Positions 52,052 to 62,802 of a DNA stretch of 64,000 nucleotides are shown here, one piece after another. Position numbers and translations under genes: made by a program. The notes beneath the pieces are model-generated. The model saw only the letters and a program-made list of their open reading frames with translations, searched no databases and was not told the DNA's origin. Source of the DNA: Bradyrhizobiaceae bacterium PARB1 (lineage in GTDB: Bacteria; Pseudomonadota; Alphaproteobacteria; Rhizobiales; Xanthobacteraceae); contig NKIY01000005.1 in NCBI GenBank assembly GCA_002256345.1, positions 500,485 through 564,484 on the forward strand, written 5' to 3'. Within the stretch, counting starts at the first letter, position 1; each line of letters starts with the position of its first letter.

Positions 52052-53511
52052 CGCTTATGTGCGATCTCGATCAACGCGTCGATATCGAGATGCGTTTCGC
52101 AATGATCCGCCAGCGCATCGAGCGCGGCTTCGACCTGGGCCTCGTAGGCAAGAGATGACGCGATACCGAGTTGCGCCAGCCACGCTTTGCGGAAAGCGTC
52201 ACCAGTAAACAGACCATGCACGTATGTGCCCTGGACACGGCCATCGCGCGAGATCGCGCCGTCGGCGCGATCGCCGATCTTCAGCAGCGGCCGCGCACAA
52301 TCCGCGCCGTTGCTGCGCCCCATATGGATTTCGTAGCCGTCAATGGCAACGCCAGTGCCGAGATGCTTGCCTGCAATGATAGTGGTCGATTTGCTGCCGC
52401 TCATGATCGTCTCGATATCGAGCAGTCCGAGACCATCGACCTCACCCGGCGCACCATCGACACCGTCGGGATCGGCGATGCGACGGCCGAGCATCTGATA
52501 GCCGCCGCACAGGCCGAGCACATGGCCGCCGCGGCGTACATGGGCAGCAATATCGATGTCCCAGCCCTGCGCGCGCAGGAAAGCGAGATCGCCGATGGTG
52601 AATTTGCTGCCGGGAATGATGACCACATCGGCATTGCCGGGGATGGCTTCGCCCGGTTTCACGAAGATCAGCTTGACGCCCGGCTCCATGCCAAGCGGAT
52701 CGAGATCGTCGAAATTGGCGATGCGCGCCAGCACTGGCACCGCGATGACGCGGGACGCGTTCGACGTCTGCGCGCGGTCGAGATCGACGGCATCTTCGGC
52801 CGGTAGAAACGCCGCCTGCGGTAGCCACGGCAACACACCGATCGAGCGCCAGCCAGTGAGATCAGTCACGGCCTTGAGGCCGTCGTCGAACAGCGAGGGA
52901 TCGCCGCGAAACTTGTTGACGATGAAACCGTGGATGCGCGCGCGCTCCTCCGGATCCAGCACCAGATGTGTGCCGGCAAGAGAGGCGATGACGCCGCCGC
53001 GATCGATATCACCAGCGAGCACAACGGGAATATCGGCCGCCTCGGCAAAGCCCATATTGGCGATGTCGCCCTTGCGCAGATTGATTTCCGCCGGACTGCC
53101 GGCGCCTTCGACCAGCACGATGTCGGCCCGGTCGGCGAGCAAGGAAAAGCTTTCCAGCACCGCCGGCAGCAGCGTTGCCTTCTTCTCCAGATAATTCTTC
53201 GCCCGCAGTGTGCCCCAGCGCTGGCCCTGCACGATTACCTGCGATCCCGTGTCGGTTTCCGGCTTCAGCAGCACCGGATTCATATGAACGCTTGGCTGCA
53301 TCCGCGCTGCGCGCGCCTGCACGGCTTGCGCCCGGCCGATCTCGCCGCCATCGACGGCGACGGCGGCATTGTTGGACATGTTCTGCGGCTTGAACGGCGC
53401 GACCTTGAGGCCACGCCGCACCAGCGCACGCGCCAGCCCGGCAACGATCGTCGACTTGCCGGCATTGGAACCGGTCGCCTGGATCATCAGCGCGGGCGTG
53501 GTGCGGTTCAT
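52024..53511 (-). CDS. cobQ: Adenosylcobyric acid synthase CobQ
   Basis: Glutamine-dependent amidase of 495 residues that amidates four side chains of adenosylcobyrinic acid a,c-diamide. An N-terminal P-loop dethiobiotin synthetase-like domain ([22 protein letters not shown]) is followed by a class I glutamine amidotransferase domain with the nucleophile in [13 protein letters not shown] near residue 335 and the histidine in YEIHMGRS. Length is typical. It is separated from cobO by a palindromic repeat and is probably the last gene of the minus-strand cob operon. Confidence 0.94.
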   Translation of the reverse strand: MNRTTPALMIQATGSNAGKSTIVAGLARALVRRGLKVAPFKPQNMSNNAAVAVDGGEIGRAQAVQARAARMQPSVHMNPVLLKPETDTGSQVIVQGQRWGTLRAKNYLEKKATLLPAVLESFSLLADRADIVLVEGAGSPAEINLRKGDIANMGFAEAADIPVVLAGDIDRGGVIASLAGTHLVLDPEERARIHGFIVNKFRGDPSLFDDGLKAVTDLTGWRSIGVLPWLPQAAFLPAEDAVDLDRAQTSNASRVIAVPVLARIANFDDLDPLGMEPGVKLIFVKPGEAIPGNADVVIIPGSKFTIGDLAFLRAQGWDIDIAAHVRRGGHVLGLCGGYQMLGRRIADPDGVDGAPGEVDGLGLLDIETIMSGSKSTTIIAGKHLGTGVAIDGYEIHMGRSNGADCARPLLKIGDRADGAISRDGRVQGTYVHGLFTGDAFRKAWLAQLGIASSLAYEAQVEAALDALADHCETHLDIDALIEIAHKRQINSASVA

Positions 53512-53525
53512 TTTGTTTCTTTCAT

Positions 53526-53574
53526 GAGCATGATCTTGTCCGAAAACCGGCGGCCACTTTTCGGGATCATGCTC
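53526..53574. repeat. Palindromic dispersed repeat (GAGCATGATC family)
   Basis: A 49-base near-palindrome: GAGCATGATC (53526-53535) with its exact complement at 53565-53574, and inner arms CCGAAAA and TTTTCGG. This unit is well known as a frequent intergenic repeat in Bradyrhizobium and relatives. It fills most of the 62 bases between cobO and cobQ, and its end touches the cobO stop codon. It could act as a processing or attenuation stem in the transcript. Confidence 0.85.
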
Positions 53575-54203
53575 TAGAACTCGACACCCTTCTGGCCCTT
53601 GATGCCGGCGCGGAACGGATGCTTCACCAGTGTCATTTCCGTGACGAGATCGGCCATCTCGATCAGCTCCGGCTTGGCGTTGCGGCCGGTGATGACGACA
53701 TGCTTGTCCGCCGGCTTTTCGTCACGCAGGAAAGTGATCACCTCGTTGATATCGAGATAGTCGTAACGCAGCACGATGTTGAGCTCGTCAAGCAGCACCA
53801 TGCGATGCCGGTCATCGCGGATCAGCTCCTTGGCGCGTTCCCAGCCGGCGGTCGCCGCAGCGATGTCGCGCTCACGGTCCTGAGTTTCCCAGGTGAAACC
53901 TTCGCCCATAATATGCAGCGTGACGAGCTCCGGAAATTTCGCCAGCACGCGCGCTTCGCCGGTGTCCCAGCTTGGTGACTTGGTGAACTGCACGACGCCG
54001 ACCGGCATCTCGTGGCCGATATGGCGAAACACCATGCCAAGCGCGGCCGAGGTCTTGCCCTTGCCGGTGCCGGTATGGACGATCAGCAGACCCTTCTCGC
54101 CCGTCTTGGTCGCCATGATCTTGTCTTTGGCGGCCTTGTGCTTGGCGGCCTTCTCCTTGTGCCGAAGATTCTCGGCGGCGTTGTCTGCAGCGGATTCGCT
54201 CAT
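53574..54203 (-). CDS. cobO: Cob(I)yrinic acid a,c-diamide adenosyltransferase CobO
   Basis: ATP:corrinoid adenosyltransferase of 209 residues (CobA/CobO family). The P-loop is [14 protein letters not shown] near residue 48; other motifs are [17 protein letters not shown] and [16 protein letters not shown]. The N-terminal 35 residues are highly charged (Lys/Glu/Ala), a helix that covers the active site in this family. The ATG at 54203 overlaps the cobN stop (ATGA), so they are coupled. Confidence 0.93.
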   Translation of the reverse strand: MSESAADNAAENLRHKEKAAKHKAAKDKIMATKTGEKGLLIVHTGTGKGKTSAALGMVFRHIGHEMPVGVVQFTKSPSWDTGEARVLAKFPELVTLHIMGEGFTWETQDRERDIAAATAGWERAKELIRDDRHRMVLLDELNIVLRYDYLDINEVITFLRDEKPADKHVVITGRNAKPELIEMADLVTEMTLVKHPFRAGIKGQKGVEF

Positions 54204-57200
54204 GCGTGTTCCCTCGCGATGTCCTTCGTATTGGTCAGCTCGGCAATCAGATGCTGCGCACTGTTGGAGCGTGGTGTCCACAATCCGCGGCGGATCGCTT
54301 CGGCAAAGCGCGCCGCCGTCTCCTGCAGGGCAGCCGGATTGGCATTGGCCATGAAGGCACGAACCCTGTCGTCTTCAATATAGGCGGAAAACAGCTGATC
54401 GAAATGGTGATTGCCGACGGCATTCGTCGATGCCGCAAAGCCGAACAGATAGTCGACCGTCGCCGCAATCTCGAACGCCCCTTTGTAGCCGTGCCGCATC
54501 ACGCCATCGATCCATTTAGGATTGGCGCCGCGGCCGCGCACCACGCGGGAGATCTCATGCGCCAGCGATCGCGCAATCGGCGCCTCCGGACGTGATGTAT
54601 CGATATGCGCTACGCGAGGCGCCGAGCCGCGCAACGTCTGCACGGTAGCTGCGAGGCCGCCGATGAACTGGTAGTAGTCATCGGAGTCGAGAATATCGTG
54701 CTCGCGATTGTCCTGCGCCTGGGCGACGAGATCGACGGCTTTCAGCCGTTCGGCGAATTCGCCGCGCGCATCCTCGCCCTCGTTGCCAGCGCCATAAGCA
54801 TAACAGCCCCAATCGAGATAGACATCGGCGATATCCGCGCGGCTATTCCAGCCGCCTTCGTCCATCAGCGCCTGCAATCCCGCACCATAGGCGCCGGGCT
54901 TGGAACCAAAGACGCGGCGCATCGCCTGTTTTCGCGCGGTCTCGCAGTTCATGCCGCCAGCTTCGAGCGTGCGTGCGCGGGCGCGGACATTCGCGGCAAT
55001 CGGATTGGCCTCATCAGGTTCATCGAGTTCGGCGACCGCGCTGACTGCCGAACCGATAATGTCCATCTGAGTCGGGAAGGCATCTCGGAACAGACCGGAG
55101 ACACGGAAGGTCACGTCCACACGCGGACGCCTCAATTCGGACAGTGGCGTGATCGCGAAGCCGGTGACGCGACCCGACGTTTCCTCCCACACCGGCCGTG
55201 CGCCGATCAGCGCCAGCGCCTGGGCGACATCGTCGCCGCCGGTGCGCATGTTGGCGGTGCCCCAGGCCGACAGCGCGATGCTGCGCGGCCATTCGCCGGC
55301 ATCCTGCCAGTAGGCCTCGACCAGCCGTTCGGCTGCGAGCTGACCGATCCGCCAAGCCGACGGCGTCGGCACCGCGCGGACATCGACAGCGAAGAAGTTA
55401 CGGCCGGTCGGAAGCACGTCGGGTCGCCCGCGTGTCGGCGCGCCCGATGGGCCCGGTCGCACGAAGCGGCCATCAAGACCTTGGAGGAACGCTGATATCT
55501 CGGCATCGCCGCATGTATCGATGGCGGGACGCAGTGACTTCGCAATCCAGTCCAGCACCTGCGCCGTCTGCGTCCAGCCCGGATCGCAAACACGCGATCC
55601 GGCGACGATGCTCAAGGCGAGCGCTTCGATTCGCTCAATCGTATCGCCTGTCGTCCTCCAAGGTGCAGCCGACACTTCCGCAAGCGCCTTCGGACGCGGA
55701 CCGAGATAGTCGTCAGCCATATCGCGCGTCAACGGATCGAAATTGCCAAGACCGAGATCCTGACCCAGCGCGCGATGCAGAGATGCATCCTGTGCGCGGA
55801 TATCGGAGCGCGGCAGACGCGCGATGGAGACAATTAGATCGTTGCGCTGCGCGCCCTCCGGCTTGCGGCCGAAGATGTGCAGCCCGTCGCGGATCTGCAT
55901 TTCCTTGAGATCGCAGAGATGCGCGTCGAGCGCGCGCAAGGCTTCATAGGTCGGCGTGTCGCGGTCGATATCGACGTCACTATCAAGTTGCTGCGCCCGA
56001 GCGAAGGACAGGATGTCCTCGGCAATGACGGCTGCGCGCTTCGGATCGAGATCGCTGGCGGCAGCATATTCATCGACGAGGCTTTCCAGCCGCGCGAGAT
56101 CGTCATGCAGTTCGGCACGCGTCATCGGCGGCGTCAGATGATCGACGATGACGGCCGAGGTGCGGCGTTTGGCCTGGATACCCTCACCGGGATCGTTGAC
56201 GATGAAGGGATAGAGATGTGGGAGCGGGCCGAGGATCGCATCGGGCAGGCAATCAGCGGAGAGGCCAGTGCTCTTGCCGGGCAACCATTCGAGATTGCCG
56301 TGCTTGCCCACATGGACAATCGCATGCGTGTCGAATTCCTGGCGGAGCCAGAGATAGAAAGCGAGATAGTGATGCGGCGGCACCAGATCGGGATCGTGAT
56401 AGGTGCTCTTCGGATCGATATTATAACCGCGCGCCGGCTGAACGCCGACGACGATATTCCCGAAACGATGCAGGCCGAGACGGAAAGAGCCGTCGACCAC
56501 GTGCGGATCGCCGGCGGCATCGCCCCAGCGCGTGTCAATTGCCCTGCGCACGGCAGCGGGCAATGCGGCAAAGGCGTTACGATAGTCTTCGACGGCCCAT
56601 CTGACACCGCCGCCGCGTAGCGCGCGCTCATGCAGCGCGTTGGTCGGCCCGTGCTGCAACAGCGCCATCATCGTAGCCGAAGTCACCGGCGCATCCTCGC
56701 CGCCATAACCTTCGGCGCGCATCGCCGCAATGATATCGACGAGGCTTTGCGGCGTATCGAGGCCAACGCCATTGGCGAGACGGCCGTCGCGATTGGGATA
56801 GTTGGCGAGGATCATTGCAACGCGCCGTTCGGCGATCGCGGTGCGACGAAGGCGCGTCCACGCGCATGCAAGATTGACAGTTGCGTCGATACGATCCGGC
56901 ACCGGCCTCAGGAGCGTCGGCGCAAAACCGCCGTCGCTCCTGCCGCGCTCCTTGAAGGCGATGACATTTGCGAAGATGCGGCCATCGACTTCCGGCAACA
57001 CCACATGCATCGCAAGATCGCGCGGATTGAGACCGCGCGACGAAGCTTGCCAGCTCGCATGTGAGATGCCGGCCTGCGCAACCTGCAACACCGGGCAGTC
57101 CGAAGCTGACAACACGCCCGCATCGTCATGCGCCGTCGCGGTCGCAAAGGCCGTGGCATTGACGATCACATCGGGCGGAAAGGCCGCGAGCGCCGCCCGC

Positions 57201-57916
57201 AGAAAGGCGACGGAGCGCTGGTCCTTGAGGCTTGTGACATAGAGGCAGACCGGATTGAGACCGCGCGTGTCGAGCGCATCGCGCAGCGCTTCGATCGCCG
57301 CCGTGTCGCCGCCGGCCACCAGCGCGCGATAGAAGATCACCACCGCATTCGGCCGCGCATCCTCTGCGGGCGCCTGCGGCCAAAATCCAGCGGAAGGCAT
57401 CGGCCGCGCGGCAGGCGGCTTGTCGCCCTGCCCGATCAGATGCGCAGCATAGCGCAGCGCGAGCGTCGCATTCTCGACACCGCCTTCGCTGCAATAGCGC
57501 CACAAGGCATGGGTCGCATCTGCGTCGAGCGTTCCGCGTGCGGCGAGCTCGGCATTCCAGTCCATCTCGCCGGGGATGCAGGCGAACAGCGCGCCGCGCG
57601 CGATCGCATCGGCGCGCAGGCTCTCGACGCCATGCGGCCAGTAGCTGATACCACCGAGCATGCGCAGCAGTACTATTTTTGCGCGGGCAAGCGTGCGTTC
57701 GACATAGAGATCGACGGAGGCGGGATGACCGAGCGCGAGCAGATTGGTCAGCCGCACGCTAGGAAAGTCGGATGGCAGGCTCGCATGTGCGACACCGAAG
57801 GCAGCAAGATCGCTGTCCGCCGCTGACAGCACGACGATATCGGCACTGTCCTGCCCGAGATCCCGGGCGACGTCGCCGTCATCAATACTGCCGGAAGTGT
57901 CGAGCTTGAGATGCAT
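54200..57916 (-). CDS. cobN: Aerobic cobaltochelatase subunit CobN
   Basis: Large subunit of the ATP-dependent cobaltochelatase, 1238 residues, which inserts Co2+ into hydrogenobyrinic acid a,c-diamide together with CobS and CobT. Family stretches include HVGKHGNLEWLPGKSTGLSADCLPDAILGPLPHLYPFIVNDPGEG in the middle and WGTANMRTGGDDVAQALALIG in the C-terminal half; no frameshift or stop was noticed. I start at the ATG at 57916: upstream in-frame codons run into a palindromic repeat and are not family sequence. CobS and CobT are not in this window. Confidence 0.93.
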   Translation of the reverse strand: MHLKLDTSGSIDDGDVARDLGQDSADIVVLSAADSDLAAFGVAHASLPSDFPSVRLTNLLALGHPASVDLYVERTLARAKIVLLRMLGGISYWPHGVESLRADAIARGALFACIPGEMDWNAELAARGTLDADATHALWRYCSEGGVENATLALRYAAHLIGQGDKPPAARPMPSAGFWPQAPAEDARPNAVVIFYRALVAGGDTAAIEALRDALDTRGLNPVCLYVTSLKDQRSVAFLRAALAAFPPDVIVNATAFATATAHDDAGVLSASDCPVLQVAQAGISHASWQASSRGLNPRDLAMHVVLPEVDGRIFANVIAFKERGRSDGGFAPTLLRPVPDRIDATVNLACAWTRLRRTAIAERRVAMILANYPNRDGRLANGVGLDTPQSLVDIIAAMRAEGYGGEDAPVTSATMMALLQHGPTNALHERALRGGGVRWAVEDYRNAFAALPAAVRRAIDTRWGDAAGDPHVVDGSFRLGLHRFGNIVVGVQPARGYNIDPKSTYHDPDLVPPHHYLAFYLWLRQEFDTHAIVHVGKHGNLEWLPGKSTGLSADCLPDAILGPLPHLYPFIVNDPGEGIQAKRRTSAVIVDHLTPPMTRAELHDDLARLESLVDEYAAASDLDPKRAAVIAEDILSFARAQQLDSDVDIDRDTPTYEALRALDAHLCDLKEMQIRDGLHIFGRKPEGAQRNDLIVSIARLPRSDIRAQDASLHRALGQDLGLGNFDPLTRDMADDYLGPRPKALAEVSAAPWRTTGDTIERIEALALSIVAGSRVCDPGWTQTAQVLDWIAKSLRPAIDTCGDAEISAFLQGLDGRFVRPGPSGAPTRGRPDVLPTGRNFFAVDVRAVPTPSAWRIGQLAAERLVEAYWQDAGEWPRSIALSAWGTANMRTGGDDVAQALALIGARPVWEETSGRVTGFAITPLSELRRPRVDVTFRVSGLFRDAFPTQMDIIGSAVSAVAELDEPDEANPIAANVRARARTLEAGGMNCETARKQAMRRVFGSKPGAYGAGLQALMDEGGWNSRADIADVYLDWGCYAYGAGNEGEDARGEFAERLKAVDLVAQAQDNREHDILDSDDYYQFIGGLAATVQTLRGSAPRVAHIDTSRPEAPIARSLAHEISRVVRGRGANPKWIDGVMRHGYKGAFEIAATVDYLFGFAASTNAVGNHHFDQLFSAYIEDDRVRAFMANANPAALQETAARFAEAIRRGLWTPRSNSAQHLIAELTNTKDIAREHA

Positions 57917-57957
57917 GCGGGTGAATATGCCTCTGTGTGACGAGCCGACGGTGATTG

Positions 57958-58104
57958 TCACCCTCCCCCTTGCGGGGAGGGTCGGCCGAAGGCCGGGGTG
58001 GGGGGCCCCACGTGACATCGAGTTTGTGGAAGCACCCCACCCGTCCGGCCTTCAGCCGGCCACCCTCCCCACTGCGCGGCTGCGCCGCTTGGGGGAGGGA
58101 GAAG
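57958..58104. repeat. Palindromic dispersed repeat (CTCCCTC/GGGGAGGG family)
   Basis: A nearly 150-base imperfect palindrome filling the gap between cobW and cobN. It begins with a hairpin of ACCCTCCCC and GGGGAGGGT (57960-57982), then CGGCC-GAA-GGCCG, and the distal part mirrors these (CCCCACCCGTCCGGCC...). The right end matches a fragment at 42298-42339. Such units are frequent between genes in this bacterial group. Within the cob transcript it could lower expression of cobN relative to cobW. Confidence 0.85.
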
Positions 58105-58107
58105 AAA

Positions 58108-59121
<1,014 letters not shown>

Positions 59122-59652
59122 TCAGTTCTCCTGAAAACGCTTGAGCCAAAGAGGGAGGCCGGCGGCGACGAAAACGACATTGTTCACGGCGGCGGCGAGG
59201 ATCTGGTTGAGGCGTCCCTGCGCATCGCGAAAGGCGCGTCCGATGGGCGTCTCCGGCACGAGGCCGAGGCCGACTTCGTTCGAGACAAAAACGATGGGAT
59301 AGCGCGAGACGTCGAGAAAGCGCACCAGACGCTTCGCCTCGACCTCAGGATCGCGCTCGGCCATCATCAGATTGGAGAGCCACAGCGTCAGGCAATCGAC
59401 GAGGATCACACGGCCAATGGTGGATTCGCGGGTCAAAGTATCGACAAGCCCCAGCGGTTCCTCGATGGTGATCCATCCCTCGCCGCGCTGTTTGCGATGC
59501 TGCGCGATCCGAGCCTGCATCTCGTCATCGCCCGCAGTCGCGGTGGCGAGATAGACTTTCGTGAGATTCATCTCGCCGATCAGCCGTTCGGCAAAAGCCG
59601 ATTTGCCGGAGCGCGCGCCGCCGAGAACGAGGGTCGTGCCGAGCGACGTCAT
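59122..59652 (-). CDS. cobU: Adenosylcobinamide kinase/GTP:adenosylcobinamide-phosphate guanylyltransferase (CobU/CobP)
   Basis: Bifunctional nucleotide-loop enzyme of 176 residues. The P-loop is LVLGGARSGKSAFAERL, followed by YLATATAGDDEMQARIAQH and the VSNEVGLGLVPETPIGRAFRD signature, which is diagnostic for this family. It is called CobP in Pseudomonas. The ATG overlaps the stop of the DUF1636 gene (ATGA) and its stop abuts the cobW start. It acts on the product of CbiB and provides the substrate of CobS. Confidence 0.94.
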   Translation of the reverse strand: MTSLGTTLVLGGARSGKSAFAERLIGEMNLTKVYLATATAGDDEMQARIAQHRKQRGEGWITIEEPLGLVDTLTRESTIGRVILVDCLTLWLSNLMMAERDPEVEAKRLVRFLDVSRYPIVFVSNEVGLGLVPETPIGRAFRDAQGRLNQILAAAVNNVVFVAAGLPLWLKRFQEN

Positions 59653-60095
59653 TTCGGCGCCCTCCCATCCTCAGGCGACCAGCGCAGCGGCGGCACGCGC
59701 GCGACCATGCCCTTGCGCAGCACATCGGCGCGTTCGCGCCACGGCACGAGACCGTAGTCGGAGTTCTGATAGGACTGTACGAAAGACGCGACGGCATCGG
59801 AGCCGGTCTCGGGCAATAGATCACCGAACAGAAATGTGTAGCCGTCCTGGCTCGTCACCGCGACAGTGGTCGGCCGCTTGCAGACGCTGAGACATTGCAC
59901 CGGGCGCACCATCACCGCGACATCACGCTCGTCGAGTGCCGCCGTCACCGCCTCCAACAGCGCGGGGCCGACCACGGCACCGTCAGGCGTCTTGCAATTC
60001 ACGCAGACGCTGACGACCACCGGCGCGCTCGGCAGGGAACGGGGCAGTTCAGTCACGGAAAGGTCGTCGGGCGAGGTCGATGCGTTGCGATCCAT
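59649..60095 (-). CDS. DUF1636 metal-binding protein
   Basis: Protein of 148 residues of the DUF1636 family, thioredoxin-like ferredoxin-type fold. Cysteines in VSVCVNCKTP and QCLSVCKRPTTVAV are placed for an iron-sulfur cluster or metal. It is the first gene of a riboswitch-controlled operon with cobU and cobW, so a role in cobalt handling or cobalamin-related redox is likely, though not proven. I use the ATG at 60095; the open frame before it runs into the riboswitch. Confidence 0.85.
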   Translation of the reverse strand: MDRNASTSPDDLSVTELPRSLPSAPVVVSVCVNCKTPDGAVVGPALLEAVTAALDERDVAVMVRPVQCLSVCKRPTTVAVTSQDGYTFLFGDLLPETGSDAVASFVQSYQNSDYGLVPWRERADVLRKGMVARVPPLRWSPEDGRAPK

Positions 60096-60199
60096 CTCAG
60101 GCTCAAATTGGGCGAGCTTTGTTGGGTCGCGCGGATGATTGTCACCCGCTCGCTCCCGTCCGGTGCACCCCGCCCCGACGACGCCTCCAAAGCACAATG

Positions 60200-60355
60200 C
60201 GTGACGGCAGGTCTCCTGGCTCGCGAGTCGCAACCCATTGCCGCCTTCCCGGGGAACTCCCAGTGGCACCGGCGTAGGCTCATCGCTTACAGTTGCGGGG
60301 GCAGCGCCGGTATCGCACCGGCTTCCCTTTTCGCCTTCCTCGCGGAAGGACCGTC
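60200..60355 (-). ncRNA. Cobalamin riboswitch upstream of the DUF1636-cobU-cobW operon
   Basis: B12 riboswitch on the minus strand. Reading in transcript order: GGTCCTTCCGCG with GAAAAGGGAA, CCGCAACTGTAAGC, GCCACTGGGA, GGGAAGGCGGCAATG and the B12 box GCGAGCCAGGAGACCTGCC (near 60206-60224). About 105 bases separate it from the DUF1636 start. It faces away from cobT, which starts 80 bases beyond its 5' end on the other strand. Confidence 0.95.
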
Positions 60356-60435
60356 GCGGCGGACGCTATCTGCAGCCACAGTCCGGGTCAACTGCAGCCG
60401 GAACTGTACGCCCGCCATTGACCGGAAGGCAGCGG

Positions 60436-61521
60436 ATGCGCCAGACAGACGGTCAAAGGAACCAGCATTTGACCACGTCCAGCCGCATCTGGCAGCCTCC
60501 TGCCATTACACCCCTCGATCCCGTCACAGAGGCCAGCCTGCGCGCGGTCATCGACGGCAAGGCGAAGCCGCCGGGGTCACTCGGGCGAATCGAGGAGCTG
60601 GCCATCCAGCTCGGCATGATCCGCCATCCCGGCGAGCCGCGCGGCGAGAAGGCCGTGTTGCTGGTGTTCGCCGGCGATCACGGGCTGGTCGCCGAGGGCG
60701 TGTCGCAATATCCGTCGGCGGTGACGGTCGCGATGGTCATGACCTATCTGGCCGGCCGCGCCAGCGCCAATGCATTTGCGAAAGCCAACGGCATCGACGT
60801 CCGTGTCATCGATATCGGCGTAGCGGCGGAACTCCCGGTGCGTCCCGGCCTCATCGACGCAAAGGTACGCATGGGCACGGCGAACGCGGCACGCGAGTCG
60901 GCGATGTCCCTTGAACAAGCAGCCGATGCGCTGTCACGCGGCGTGCGCATCGCCATCGGCGAGATCAAGGCCGGCGCCGACATCATCGCGCTCGGCGAGA
61001 TGGGCATCGGCAACACGGCATCGTCCGCGCTGCTCGCTCATCGTCTTGCGCCGGCCTCGCTCGACGATTGCATCGGCATCGGCGCCGGACAGGACGATGC
61101 CGGGATGAACCGCAAGCGCGCCGCCATCGAGATGGCGGCTGCACGGAGCGATACAACGGCGCCGCTCGATCTGCTCGCGGAGTTCGGCGGGTTAGAGATC
61201 GCCGGCATGGCGGGCGCGATCCTTGGCGCGGCATCCCAGCGGCGGCCGGTGATTGTCGACGGGTTCATCTCCAGCGTGGCGGCCCTGCTCGCCATCCGTC
61301 TCTGCCCGGAAGCACGCGGCTATTGCGTCTTCGCGCATCGCTCCGCCGAGCGCGGACATGATCTCGTGCTGAAGGCACTCGATGCCGAGCCCTTGCTCGA
61401 TCTCGGCCTGAGGCTTGGCGAAGGCACCGGCGCGCTGCTGGCCGTACCGCTCGTGCGCGCCGCTGCGCGGCTGCTCACCGATGTCGCCAGTCTCGACGAT
61501 GTGCTGGCTGGACGCATCTAG
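60436..61521 (+). CDS. cobT: Nicotinate-nucleotide:dimethylbenzimidazole phosphoribosyltransferase CobT
   Basis: Enzyme of 361 residues that makes alpha-ribazole phosphate for the lower ligand. Typical parts are KPPGSLGRIEELAIQLG, LVFAGDHGLVAEGVSQYPSAVT, EMGIGNTASSALLAHRL and GAGQDDAGMNRKRAAIE; the catalytic Glu lies in the C-terminal third. It is called CobU in Pseudomonas. The ATG at 60436 has GGAAGG upstream; a TTG at 60469 with AAAGGA is a possible alternative. It has no riboswitch of its own on its strand. It is directly followed by cobS. Confidence 0.92.
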   Translation: MRQTDGQRNQHLTTSSRIWQPPAITPLDPVTEASLRAVIDGKAKPPGSLGRIEELAIQLGMIRHPGEPRGEKAVLLVFAGDHGLVAEGVSQYPSAVTVAMVMTYLAGRASANAFAKANGIDVRVIDIGVAAELPVRPGLIDAKVRMGTANAARESAMSLEQAADALSRGVRIAIGEIKAGADIIALGEMGIGNTASSALLAHRLAPASLDDCIGIGAGQDDAGMNRKRAAIEMAAARSDTTAPLDLLAEFGGLEIAGMAGAILGAASQRRPVIVDGFISSVAALLAIRLCPEARGYCVFAHRSAERGHDLVLKALDAEPLLDLGLRLGEGTGALLAVPLVRAAARLLTDVASLDDVLAGRI

Positions 61522-62286
61522 ATGACGACGGATCCGCATCTGCTCAATGCGATCCGCTTTCTGACGGTGCTACCGACGCAGCAGTCGGACTGCGCTTCTG
61601 CACCCGATTGGCTGGCGCGCGCCATAAGGTACTTCCCGCTCGTCGGCGCAGGCATCGGTCTTGTCTCTGCGGTGGTCTTTGTCGTCGCCTGCAATATATG
61701 GTCGCCACTGATCGCATCTGCCCTCGCCGTGACAACCAGCATCGTGCTCACCAGCGCACTTCATGAGGATGGCCTTGCCGACACTGTCGATGCATTCGGC
61801 GGCGGCTGGACGTTGGAGAAGCGCCTCGCCATCATGAAGGACAGCCGCATCGGCACTTATGGCGCGCTCGCACTCGGACTCGGCTGCGCGCTACGCATCG
61901 CCGCGCTCGCGACGCTGCCGATCTGGACCGGTGCAGCTGCGCTTATCGCCGTTCATGCCGCGGCGCGTGCGATGCCGGCATTTGTGATCAACCGCCTCAC
62001 CTATGCGGGCGATACCGCGGCGATGAAAGTGAGCTATGCCGAAGCGCCGGTGCGGCGCGACGAGATCATTTTTCTGCTCATCACCGCTGCGCTTGCTGCG
62101 GTCCCGCTCGCGCTCGTCTCGTTCAAGTCCTTTGCCGTCGGCCTGTTGCTCGGAGCTGTATTGGGGGCCCTGCTCGCACGCTGGTCGCGGCGCCTGATCG
62201 GCGGTTACACCGGCGACGTGCTCGGCGCCGTCGAACAACTGTTCGAGATCGGTTTTCTACTCGGCGTCGCCGCCGTGATCAGATAG
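61522..62286 (+). CDS. cobS: Adenosylcobinamide-GDP ribazoletransferase (cobalamin synthase CobS)
   Basis: Integral membrane enzyme of 254 residues that joins adenosylcobinamide-GDP and alpha-ribazole (phosphate). The metal-binding motif is HEDGLADTVDAFGGGWTLEKRLAIMKDSRIGTYG near residue 80-110, and six to seven hydrophobic segments are visible. It is called CobV in Pseudomonas, and must not be confused with the chelatase subunit CobS. ATG immediately follows the cobT stop (TAGATG). Its 3' end overlaps the convergent phosphatase gene by 8 bases. Confidence 0.93.
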   Translation: MTTDPHLLNAIRFLTVLPTQQSDCASAPDWLARAIRYFPLVGAGIGLVSAVVFVVACNIWSPLIASALAVTTSIVLTSALHEDGLADTVDAFGGGWTLEKRLAIMKDSRIGTYGALALGLGCALRIAALATLPIWTGAAALIAVHAAARAMPAFVINRLTYAGDTAAMKVSYAEAPVRRDEIIFLLITAALAAVPLALVSFKSFAVGLLLGAVLGALLARWSRRLIGGYTGDVLGAVEQLFEIGFLLGVAAVIR

Positions 62287-62791
62287 GCCAATGTAACGGC
62301 AATTGATAAGGCTGGCCTTCGGCGGTCTCCGCGCCGCGGCCGATCCGCGCAATCGCTTCGCTCATGCGGCCGTCGCGGCCGAGCATGTCGTCTGCCAATT
62401 TCACCATCAATTTGTTCGGCGTCACGAAAGGCGAGCGGCGACGCAGTTCATCGGCGATGTCAGCCTCGTAACCGGGATTGCGGTCGCAGGCGATCGCGTA
62501 GGCCGCCGCACTCGATCGGCTGATGCCAGCCCAGCAATGGATCAGCAATGCACGATCCTCTACGGCACCGCGGCCGAAGTCGAGAACGGCGCGCATGACG
62601 ATCTCGTCGGGCGCGATCAGATCCGGCGTCAGCTCAACGATGTCGTGAAAAGACAGCTGCACATGCCGCCCGCGCGCAATTCCGCTCCAATCCCGCGGCT
62701 CCCCACTCGGCGACAGCAGCGTGAGCAGGTCGAAACGCTCCAGCGATGCTGCGAGTGCGGGAAGTCCGCTGAGCGAGCTGACATGGATCAT
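62279..62791 (-). CDS. Tyrosine phosphatase-like protein
   Basis: Protein of 170 residues with the cysteine phosphatase loop HCWAGISRSSAAAY (HCx5R) near residue 86-98, preceded by a plausible general acid region (DEIVMRAVLDFG). Similar proteins often lie next to cob genes in this bacterial group, but a direct link to cobalamin is not known. The upstream M20 gene ends 11 bases before it on the same strand, so the two may share a transcript. Confidence 0.85.
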   Translation of the reverse strand: MIHVSSLSGLPALAASLERFDLLTLLSPSGEPRDWSGIARGRHVQLSFHDIVELTPDLIAPDEIVMRAVLDFGRGAVEDRALLIHCWAGISRSSAAAYAIACDRNPGYEADIADELRRRSPFVTPNKLMVKLADDMLGRDGRMSEAIARIGRGAETAEGQPYQLPLHWPI

Positions 62792-62802
62792 GGTCGAGCC
62801 AG

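Noticed and set aside
57917-58018. N-terminal extension of CobN
   Set aside because: These codons fall largely in the palindromic repeat; the family N-terminus starts at 57916.
60238-60435. N-terminal extension of CobT
   Set aside because: It overlaps the riboswitch of the opposite strand; a good ribosome site supports the ATG at 60436.
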